This document shows, one piece after another, positions 7,849 through 13,993 of a DNA stretch of 64,000 nucleotides; the stretch's first letter is position 1, and every line of letters starts with the position of its first letter. Source of the stretch: CBDCVD01 sp965224015. Lineage in GTDB: Bacteria > Pseudomonadota > Alphaproteobacteria > Rhizobiales > CBDCVD01. The notes beneath the pieces are model-generated. The model searched no databases and was not told the DNA's origin. It saw nothing but the letters and a program-made list of their open reading frames with translations. The stretch lies in assembly GCA_965224015.1 (NCBI GenBank), contig OZ245032.1, forward strand, positions 806,001-870,000, read 5' to 3'. The position numbers were made by a program, and so were the translations under genes.

Positions 7849-8619
7849 GTGGCTGCACTTGATATTCATCAAAGTCTTTGCCTGAGCGACAATTTTGCTG
7901 TTTTGGCCCACGACCGAGAGAGTGGTCAGACGCTGGCGATTGATGCGCCCGACGCAAACACTATCCGCGATGCCCTGACAGATAGGGGCTGGGCGCTAAG
8001 CCATATTCTGGTCACCCACCATCATGCCGACCACACCCAGGGCATCAAAGCGCTCAAATCCGCCTATGGCTGCACTGTGATCGGCCCACTAGCTGAAGAA
8101 GCGCGCATCGGTGATCTCGACGTAACAGTACGCGAGGGCGATAAAGTCACACTTGGTAGCCATCAAGGCCAGGTGATTGAGACTCCGGGGCACACCCTTG
8201 GCCATGTGTCCTATTATTTTGGCGAGGCGGGAATCGCCTTTGTCGGCGACACGCTGTTTGCCCTGGGTTGTGGACGCGTATTCGAGGGAGACGCGGCGAT
8301 GATGTGGCGCTCGCTGCAAAAACTGGCGGCCCTGGACGACGAAACCCTTGTTTACTGTGGACACGAATATACCGGTGCCAATGCACGGTTCGCCCTGACC
8401 ATTGATGCGGATAATGCAGCCCTTGCAGCGCGCGCAACGGACATTGAGCGCAAACTTGCTGCTGGCGAGATGACCCTGCCGACGACAATCGGGCTTGAGC
8501 GGCAAACCAATCCCTTTTTGCGCGCAAACAGGCACGCGATCAAAACAGCCCTCGGCCTGCCCAAAGCTGATGACGTCGCGGCATTCGCGGAATTACGCCG
8601 GCGCAAGGATGCTTTTTAG
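7849..8619 (+). CDS. gloB: Hydroxyacylglutathione hydrolase (glyoxalase II)
   Basis: Hydrolyses S-lactoylglutathione to D-lactate and glutathione, completing methylglyoxal detoxification. It is a metallo-beta-lactamase fold with a dinuclear metal site. The ligands are visible: THHHADH (about 56-62), His in TPGHTLGH (about 111), Asp in FVGDTLF (about 133) and His in CGHEYT (about 173). The C-terminal glutathione-binding domain ends with RQTNPFLRAN. The 256-residue length is standard. The GTG start at 7849 is preceded by GGGAAGGGA nine bases away. A glutathione reductase (25.7 kb) is also present, consistent with glutathione-based thiol chemistry. Confidence 0.94.
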   Translation: MAALDIHQSLCLSDNFAVLAHDRESGQTLAIDAPDANTIRDALTDRGWALSHILVTHHHADHTQGIKALKSAYGCTVIGPLAEEARIGDLDVTVREGDKVTLGSHQGQVIETPGHTLGHVSYYFGEAGIAFVGDTLFALGCGRVFEGDAAMMWRSLQKLAALDDETLVYCGHEYTGANARFALTIDADNAALAARATDIERKLAAGEMTLPTTIGLERQTNPFLRANRHAIKTALGLPKADDVAAFAELRRRKDAF

Positions 8620-8628
8620 GATGCCCTG

Positions 8629-8692
8629 GCAGTGTGTCATATCTTAATCGAACCCATTCTGTTTTCTTCTCTCAAGACATAACATGCTCTAA
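8629..8692. repeat. Repeat C, short deletion derivative ending at the OsmC stop codon
   Basis: Both ends of repeat C are recognisable but diverged: GTGTGTCATATCTTAATCGA with ACCCATTCTG on the left, and ACATGCT followed by CTAA (8689-8692) on the right, with almost all of the interior missing. The CTAA fits the YTAR target and supplies, on the minus strand, the TAG stop of the next gene. Confidence 0.55.
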
Positions 8693-9279
8693 CCGCTGTT
8701 GCTGGCCAGTTCCTTGCCATTATGGACGAGTCGGGACGTCCAGGGGATTGGGTTGCGCAGGGCATGATGAGCCATACAAGCCTCCTCGGCCTCCTCCACA
8801 AGCGCGCGAATACTTTCTTCCGGCTCATCACTGTCAATGATCACATGGGTCTCAATTCCCACCGTCTCTCCTTGTGTTTGATGGCCAAGCTCCCGCATGG
8901 AACCAAGGTTGGTCCGAAAGCGAACCCGCTGCTCAAGGCGCAAAGATGTAATGGCGATCTTGCGCGCCGTATAGATATCCGTCAGGTGAGTCATTAGGCA
9001 AAATCCGATCCCAGCACACATAAACGCCAACGGCGCAGGTGCGGTGTCATCGCCGACAGGAATCTGTTCGTCACAATAAAAGTGAACCGGTGAAAATCCG
9101 GGAATATTGACCTGGACCTTGCCTGACTTTTTCTGCCGCTCAAGAGCCTGGGCTGTCAGGGTCACCTCGAATTGAAGGGGCTCCGGAGGGCGCGCCTTTT
9201 TAAAGGGCGCGGGATCAAACTGAGACGGCTCCGGCATGGTTGTGGAAAGCCGCCCAACGCGAAATATCTTGTCGCTCAC
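8689..9279 (-). CDS. OsmC-family protein
   Basis: OsmC/Ohr-fold proteins are thiol peroxidases or related. This 196-residue protein has the fold's central helix with a Cys (PLAFMCAGIGFCLM, about 93-105) and a second Cys in EEACMAHHALRNP near the end, the spacing expected for the redox pair. It is longer than typical Ohr because of an extra N-terminal segment. The frame runs to ATG 9300, but GTG 9279 has AGAAGGAG seven bases upstream, which decides the start. The TAG stop lies inside the CTAA at a repeat C end. The gene stands alone between gloB and a large repeat cluster. The actual substrate is unknown. Confidence 0.75.
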   Translation of the reverse strand: MSDKIFRVGRLSTTMPEPSQFDPAPFKKARPPEPLQFEVTLTAQALERQKKSGKVQVNIPGFSPVHFYCDEQIPVGDDTAPAPLAFMCAGIGFCLMTHLTDIYTARKIAITSLRLEQRVRFRTNLGSMRELGHQTQGETVGIETHVIIDSDEPEESIRALVEEAEEACMAHHALRNPIPWTSRLVHNGKELASNSG

Positions 9280-9408
9280 CGCATTGCTCCTTCTTGACAT
9301 CTTGACATAGTGATATGGTGAAGCGCATCAATTTTGTTAAGACTGGCGGCCATTGCGCTCAACATTTATTCGGACCTTAACAGCCCGGCCGGTGGGCGGC
9401 AAACCAGG

Positions 9409-9547
9409 CTATAGCAAAATGCGTTTAATTGGATGCCTGGGTATTCCCGTATTTTTCGCGCATTTTGCTATAGATTTCAGAGCGATCAGCTTTATGGCGT
9501 TAGCTTTGCCGCTCACAAAATGGGTATGGCTACCCCCATGCTGATCT
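9409..9547 (+). repeat. Repeat D, complete copy
   Basis: CTATAGCAAAATGCGTTTAA to GCATTTTGCTATAG forms hairpin I; GATCAGCTTTATGGCG to ATGCTGATCT forms hairpin II. Hairpin II is more diverged than in the 13.4-kb copies. It adjoins a truncated repeat C. Confidence 0.85.
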
Positions 9548-9599
9548 CATATGGACCTTAAGCCTCGTGCAAATAGCCCCCCTATATCTTGCGAGACTA

Positions 9600-9806
9600 T
9601 ACCAGCGGTATGGGCTTTATGGACACGCCGACTGGTGTACTGCCTTGATAACATACTGACTTGACGCTATAGCCAGGCCGCCTGAAAATGATTTCATTTT
9701 CAGGCGAAAAGCCGAGCGATAATAAAAGCATATAGTTAAATGACTTTATCAGAATAAAGTCATTTAACTATAATGCATGAGCCCTTGTCAAAGACCCTTG
9801 GTATTA
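9600..9806 (+). repeat. Repeat A inserted in C and itself interrupted by element E
   Basis: TATACCAGCGGTATGGGCTT to TTGACGCTA (about 9670), then about 103 bp of foreign sequence, then ATGCATGAGCCCTTGTC to CCCTTGGTAT. Apart from the insert it matches the other A copies. Confidence 0.88.
9671..9773. repeat. Element E: two perfect hairpins inserted in repeat A
   Basis: Seen once in the window. Hairpin 1 (9679-9706) has perfect 13-bp arms starting CGCCTGAAAATGA with a 2-nt loop. Hairpin 2 (9731-9772) has perfect 19-bp arms starting TATAGTTAAATGACTTTAT with a 4-nt loop. A GCCGAGCGATAATAAAAGC linker separates them. TA may be duplicated at the junctions. It has no coding capacity, so it is likely another miniature mobile element. 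Confidence 0.7.
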
Positions 9807-9888
9807 AGGCCCAGCTTGTCGCAAAATCGCTCCGTCAGAATGGTTCTATTAAAGCCTGACACGCTCTAGGAGACAATCAACCACACCT

Positions 9889-11427
9889 TTAAGCTGCAAC
9901 CGCCGATGTACGACGATCAAACATCATCCGATAGGAAAGACTTTCAGCCAGGTGAATGCGCTGCACATGGGCTTTGCCGTCAAGATCGGCAAGGGTCCGT
10001 GCGACTTTCAGAACGCGGTGATATCCGCGCGCACTCAAGCTCATGGCCTCCGCTGCGTCCCTCAGCAGTTGCATGCCCGCCTTGTTGGGGCGTGCAATAT
10101 CTTCGATATACGCGCCAGCGCACGAGGCATTTGTCAGTCCTCCTGCGTCTGGCACCTGATTATAACGCTGTTTTTGCCGCTCGCGCGCCTTACGCACACG
10201 GTCAGCAATAGTGGCGCTGGGCTCCGCCGCGGCTGAGGAGATCAAGTCACTGACGCTGACGGCAGGTAGCTCAATATGCATATCAAAGCGATCAAGAAGG
10301 GGCCCGGAAATCCGGGCACGATAATCACTAGCACAGCGATCGCCGCGTCGGCATGTGTGCCCCGCCTCGCCAGCCATCCCGCAACGGCATGGGTTCATCG
10401 CAGCCACCAGTTGAACGCGCGAGGGATAGCGCAGGTGATAATTGGCGCGGGCGATAACGGTCTCTCCCGATTCAACGGGTTGGCGCAAGGAATCCACCAC
10501 TTGCGGAGGAAATTCGGGCAGTTCGTCAAGAAACAGAACCCCGTTATGCGCCAAGGACACTTCCCCTGGTTTCGCCCGCACGCCGCCGCCAACCATGGCG
10601 GCCATGGTGGCGGAATGGTGAGGGCTGCGAAATGGTCGTCGCGACGACAGGGCTCCATTGGTGAGGGTTCCGGCCACACTTTGCACCATGGAGACTTCCA
10701 GCAATTCATGAGGATCAAGAGGGGGCAGGATAGATGGAAGCCGACTTGCCAGCATGGACTTTCCTGCGCCAGGAGGACCGACCATCAAGACATTGTGACC
10801 GCCGGCCGCAGCGACCTCAAGGGCGCGTTTGGCGCTTTCCTGGCCTTTGATATCGCTAAAATCGGGCATGGGCGATGTCTCGTCCAAAATCGCAGGCCTG
10901 GGCGGGGTTAGCACCTGTGTTCCCTGAAAGTGGTTGACAAGAGCAATCAGGCTGCGCGGTGCCAGAATATCCATGTCAGCACTCGCCCAGGCGGCTTCAG
11001 CGCCACAGGCGCACGGGCAAATCAGCCCGACCTGAACCGCATTGGCGGTAATGGCCGCCGGCAATACCCCTGTTACCGCCGAAATATCACCGTCCAGCGC
11101 CAGCTCCCCAAGAGCAAGAAAATCACGCAGTGCATCGCCCGGAATGGCACCCATCGCGGTCATCAGGCCAAGGGCAATGGGAAGGTCGTAATGACTTCCT
11201 TCCTTGGGCAAGTCTGCTGGCGCAAGATTAATTGTTATGCGTTTGGGAGGAAGCGAGAGCCCGGAAGCCAACAGGGCACTGCGCACCCGCTCACGGCTCT
11301 CAGCAACCGCTTTGTCGGGCAGACCAACGACATTAAACGCGGGTAATCCTGGAGCGATCTGAACCTGCACATCAACAAGCTGCGCCTCAATACCCAAAAA
11401 CGCAACGGTCCGAACGTGGGTGACCAT
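9889..11427 (-). CDS. comM: ComM/YifB-family AAA+ ATPase (Mg-chelatase-like)
   Basis: ComM is a hexameric AAA+ helicase that promotes branch migration during natural transformation and recombination. The 512-residue protein has the ChlI-like N-terminal domain (about 15-135: VGLPDKAVAESRERVRSAL, then ITINLAPADLPKEGSHYDLP), an AAA+ core with Walker A GPPGAGKSML (about 220-229), Walker B GVLFLDELPEF (about 300), and the C-terminal Mg-chelatase domain with Cys pairs (NPCRCG, HTCRRGDRC). The frame opens at 11451, but ATG 11427 has GGAGG nine bases upstream and the family-typical VRTVAFLGIEA start. A triple GAAC-N7 operator lies 350 bp upstream, with repeat fragments between. Confidence 0.93.
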   Translation of the reverse strand: MVTHVRTVAFLGIEAQLVDVQVQIAPGLPAFNVVGLPDKAVAESRERVRSALLASGLSLPPKRITINLAPADLPKEGSHYDLPIALGLMTAMGAIPGDALRDFLALGELALDGDISAVTGVLPAAITANAVQVGLICPCACGAEAAWASADMDILAPRSLIALVNHFQGTQVLTPPRPAILDETSPMPDFSDIKGQESAKRALEVAAAGGHNVLMVGPPGAGKSMLASRLPSILPPLDPHELLEVSMVQSVAGTLTNGALSSRRPFRSPHHSATMAAMVGGGVRAKPGEVSLAHNGVLFLDELPEFPPQVVDSLRQPVESGETVIARANYHLRYPSRVQLVAAMNPCRCGMAGEAGHTCRRGDRCASDYRARISGPLLDRFDMHIELPAVSVSDLISSAAAEPSATIADRVRKARERQKQRYNQVPDAGGLTNASCAGAYIEDIARPNKAGMQLLRDAAEAMSLSARGYHRVLKVARTLADLDGKAHVQRIHLAESLSYRMMFDRRTSAVAA

Positions 11428-11441
11428 AACAACGCCCTCCT

Positions 11442-11484
11442 CAACGACCACCTATCAAAATCAACAACCACCTATCAAAATCAG
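11442..11484. repeat. 20-bp tandem duplication upstream of comM
   Basis: ACCACCTATCAAAATCA occurs twice, 20 bp apart (from 11447 and 11467), immediately upstream of the comM ribosome site. Probably replication slippage. The two copies overlap the possible core promoter. Confidence 0.7.
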
Positions 11485-11559
11485 CGAACCGGGAGTTGAG
11501 AGGCATATCCAACGACCCTCCCGCCTACGGTAAAACACACGAATTCCTCGCAGCTGGGC

Positions 11560-11640
11560 CTCTCTGCTAACGGGCATCTAACTGCCCGCGCCGCTTTATG
11601 GCTTTTAGAGCGTGTCAGGTCGCAAATAGAAGTCTCCAGC
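11560..11640 (+). repeat. Fragments of repeat B and of a repeat C end
   Basis: GGGCCTCTCTGCTAACGGGC with ATCTAACTGCCCG is the left arm of repeat B. It is followed by TTAGAGCGTGTCAGG, a repeat C left end with a YTAR-type TTAG. Neither element is complete. They sit between the LexA-like operator and comM. Confidence 0.65.
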
Positions 11641-11778
11641 GCATAACGATGACTTAGGCATACTATAACACGAGGTTAATGGCCGCCCCAGAATTCTCAG
11701 CAAAACGCTCTTAGCAAACCTCCATGGGATCCCATTTGATGTTATTCCATCTTTAACTGATTTTATTCAGATTTGCAA

Positions 11779-11804
11779 GAACAAAAATAGAACATTTACG
11801 GAAC
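11779..11804. promoter_or_regulatory. Triple GAAC-N7 repeat, candidate alphaproteobacterial LexA operator
   Basis: GAAC occurs at 11779-11782, 11790-11793 and 11801-11804, each pair separated by exactly seven bases. The alphaproteobacterial LexA box is the direct repeat GTTC-N7-GTTC, which is GAAC-N7-GAAC on the other strand, so two overlapping boxes are present in an AT-rich stretch. The nearest leftward gene is comM (start 11427). comM-type genes have, to my knowledge, been listed among alphaproteobacterial SOS genes. No rightward gene starts here. Confidence 0.55.
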
Positions 11805-12030
11805 TATGCAAATGTAGCAGCAAACAAAATGTTCGCTCAATCTGTGTCACCATTGCAAAATGCTGTTCACGTTGGAAATACGCTGTTCATATGTTTTTGG
11901 GCCCCGCGACAATAGCACGTTTGCACAAAACAGAACGCCCGAGCCCTGAAGCCGTGTCTGGATTTTGCAAGCAGAACACCATGGGGTCGACGACATTAAG
12001 GCCTCGAAGTCCCGATCTGCCTATTGCTGT

Positions 12031-12366
12031 TTACACCATCCACGCGGGTATGCTCAGGATCACCCAGTGCTTGGCGTTGCCCACAACACGTGCACCTTGT
12101 CGGCGTCTGTCCGCAATTGCGCCTATTTCGTGTTTTGGGCAGGCGATCAGTTCCTTGCCCTTTTTCCGTAACATTGACGTGTTTTCGCTTTCGCCTAACA
12201 GTAAACAAACGGCGTTGGGTTTTGGGAATGGTTTGATCGGAGACAATCCCGACGAACTTGGTTTCGTGTAGGCAAAGGTCGTAGGCATTTCCGGTCGTAC
12301 CGCATCGCATGCCGCAAGCGCCAGTATCACAATGACCGCAGACCATAAATGAAGCACAAATTTCAT
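12031..12366 (-). CDS. Small lipoprotein of unknown function
   Basis: A 111-residue predicted lipoprotein: the N-terminus (LWSAVIVILALAAC) ends in a canonical lipobox LAAC at about residue 20. ATG 12366 has a strong AGGAGG site five bases upstream, which is the main reason to accept this frame over the overlapping plus-strand one (11891-12271). The mature part is basic, with two further Cys, and no recognised domain. It lies alone between the LexA-like operator region and a repeat cluster. Function unknown. Confidence 0.6.
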   Translation of the reverse strand: MKFVLHLWSAVIVILALAACDAVRPEMPTTFAYTKPSSSGLSPIKPFPKPNAVCLLLGESENTSMLRKKGKELIACPKHEIGAIADRRRQGARVVGNAKHWVILSIPAWMV

Positions 12367-12454
12367 TTATCCCTCCTATAATTTCGCGTTTACTTCAGTG
12401 GTATGACATATCCACACCTCTGGCAACAAGACACAATAGGCGATTGAGGCGCTT

Positions 12455-12500
12455 TGGACAGGTGGGAACGGGCAGGTAGATGCCCATAAATTGAGATGCC
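12455..12500 (-). repeat. Repeat B fragment, reversed
   Basis: GGAACGGGCAGGTAGATGCC is the reverse complement of the B left arm. The rest of the element is not recognisable. Confidence 0.5.
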
Positions 12501-12603
12501 CAGGCAATTGCTGCTGCGTTTCAGGACGGATGTTCGTTCCAAGAAGCCCCTTGCTCAATTTGAGTTTTCGCGTAATCTGGGCCTCAAAAGCCTGGTTTTG
12601 AGA

Positions 12604-12718
12604 CTATAGCAAAACGGATACAGCGAAACGCATGCTGATCTAATACCAGCGGTATTGGCTTTATAGATACGCCGCTTTGACGCTAGTGCATGAGCCCTTG
12701 TGAAGGGCCCTTGGTATA
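12604..12718 (+). repeat. Deleted repeat D fused to a deleted repeat A, at the yqgE 5' end
   Basis: CTATAGCAAAACGGATACAG to ATGCTGATCT (12604-12641) is a D copy lacking most of both hairpins. It joins at once to repeat A, TAATACCAGCGGTATTGGCT to GGGCCCTTGGTATA (12641-12718), which lacks about 28 internal bases. It ends 5 bp before the yqgE ATG, so its right end must carry or replace the translation-initiation region. Confidence 0.8.
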
Positions 12719-12723
12719 AGAAC

Positions 12724-13329
12724 ATGACAACAGAGGCAACCGACAGCGCTAATCTAAGTGGACAGATGCTGGTGGCCATGCCCGGCATGGAGGATATGCG
12801 GTTCGCTCGCAGCCTCATCTTTGTTTGCGCTCACGGGGCCGATGGAGCGATGGGATTGGTTGTCAACCAACCGGCCAACGATATCGCCCTTGAAGACATC
12901 CTATCTCAACTGCAGCTGACCGGCAAGAACGATGCTATTCGCCCGCGCTCAGGGGCCGATGACGAGGCAATCGACATCCTGCGCGGGGGACCGGTTGAGA
13001 CGCGTCGCGGCTTCGTGCTGCATACCTCCGACTTTGGTGTCGCTGACAGCACCCTTGAGATAAGCGACCAGTTTAGCCTGAGCGCAACCATTGATGTTCT
13101 GCGTGCCGTGCTTAGCGGCCAGGGACCGAAGCGGGCCATTCTCGTGTTTGGTCATGCGGGATGGTCGCCGGGACAACTGGAACAGGAGATTGTTGCCAAT
13201 GGGTGGCTCCACTGCCCTGCTGATGAGGATTTGGTGTTTGGCCCCGATTTTCATACGAAATACGAACGTGCGCTGGCAAAGATCGGTGTTGATCCGGCAA
13301 CCCTGTCGAGCTTTAGCGGACACGCGTGA
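12724..13329 (+). CDS. YqgE/AlgH family protein (DUF179)
   Basis: A conserved bacterial family of unknown biochemical role, called AlgH in pseudomonads. The 201-residue protein carries the signature LSGQMLVAMPGMEDMRF (about 11-27), then GAMGLVVNQPA and GGPVETRRGFVLHT, and ends with ILVFGHAGWSPGQLEQEI and NGWLHCPAD. The frame opens at GTG 12700 inside repeat A, but ATG 12724 fits the family start. No good Shine-Dalgarno is present because the leader is repeat sequence (AAGGGCCCTTGGTATAAG), so the repeat end may have supplied the initiation region. Confidence 0.9.
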   Translation: MTTEATDSANLSGQMLVAMPGMEDMRFARSLIFVCAHGADGAMGLVVNQPANDIALEDILSQLQLTGKNDAIRPRSGADDEAIDILRGGPVETRRGFVLHTSDFGVADSTLEISDQFSLSATIDVLRAVLSGQGPKRAILVFGHAGWSPGQLEQEIVANGWLHCPADEDLVFGPDFHTKYERALAKIGVDPATLSSFSGHA

Positions 13330-13350
13330 AATGGCCGAATCTGTGCTAAA

Positions 13351-13688
13351 TATAGCAAAATGCGTTGAGTTGGAGTCATGAGCACTCAGCATTGTTTTTG
13401 CATTTTGCTATAGATTTAGAGGGCGATCAGCTTTATGGGGTTAGCTTTAACCCCGGGCAAAATGGCTAAAGCTAACCCCATGCTGATCTCGTGCAAGATG
13501 CGTTTAGTTGGAGTCATGAGCATTCAGCATTGTTTTTGCACTTTGCCATAGATTTAGAGGGCGATCAGCTTTATGGGGTTAGCTTTAACCCCGGGCAAAA
13601 TGGCTAAAGCTAACCCCATGCTGATCTCGTGCAAAATGCGTTTAGTTGGAACCATGAGCATTCAGCATTGTTTTTGCATTTTGCTATA
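13351..13688 (+). repeat. Repeat D, 2.4 tandem units of 138 bp
   Basis: Unit 1 starts TATAGCAAAATGCG at 13351, unit 2 after CTGATCT at 13490 and unit 3 (hairpin I only) after 13627; the period is 138 bp with few differences. Hairpin I pairs GCAAAATGC with GCATTTTGC around a 30-nt loop. Hairpin II pairs ATGGGGTTAGCTTTA with TAAAGCTAACCCCAT, a perfect 15-bp stem, inside a GATCAGC/GCTGATC outer stem. Near-identity between units implies recent duplication. Confidence 0.93.
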
Positions 13689-13825
13689 GAGCGCGTCATG
13701 TAACGGGCATCTACCGGCCCACTTCCCCTTGCGGGCCACCTGCACACCGGTACCCCATGGGCGACCCAAAAGGGGAAGCGGGCCGGCCGGTTATCAATAG
13801 ACGTTTGCTTGTCTATCGTGCTGAT
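13689..13825 (+). repeat. Repeat C end plus repeat B, full copy
   Basis: TAGAGCGCGTCATG is a C terminus. The B unit starts AACGGGCATCTACCGGCCCA and its right arm is AGCGGGCCGGCCGG, followed by the B-associated tail ATAGACGTTTGCTTGTCTAT. Confidence 0.75.
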
Positions 13826-13928
13826 AATACCAGCGGTACGGGCTTTCTATACACACCATCTGGGGTGGGGCCTTGATAACACACCGGATTGACGCGAATG
13901 CATCAGTCATGGTCACGGGCCTTGGTAT
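13826..13928 (+). repeat. Repeat A, full but diverged copy
   Basis: TAATACCAGCGGTACGGGCT to GGGCCTTGGTATA, with many substitutions inside; the oldest-looking complete A copy in the window. It lies downstream of the GGDEF/EAL gene. Confidence 0.8.
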
Positions 13929-13993
13929 AAGACAACGGTTTTCAACCTGGTCAAGAGAGCCTACTAATGCAAAGCCCGTCGGTGTAAAGCGCC

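Larger units (their letters stand above)
9548..9869 (+). mobile_element. Repeat C, right half, interrupted by a repeat A insertion
   Basis: Matches the right half of the complete C element: ACCTTAAGCCTCGTGCAAAT up to GCGAGACT (about 9596), then, after 205 bp of repeat A, TAAGGCCCAGCTTGTCGC onward to CTGACACGCT and CTAG (9866-9869). The interruption falls inside the 19-bp hairpin arm that is continuous in the copy at 19323-19386. The order of events is therefore readable: C first, A later. Confidence 0.85.

Noticed and set aside
11891..12271. Plus-strand frame of 126 residues overlapping the small lipoprotein
   Set aside because: The minus-strand frame has AGGAGG and a lipobox; this one has neither.
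13351..13688. CRISPR-like array from the regular 138-bp repeats
   Set aside because: Repeats are 138 bp, contiguous without unique spacers, and there is no cas gene nearby.
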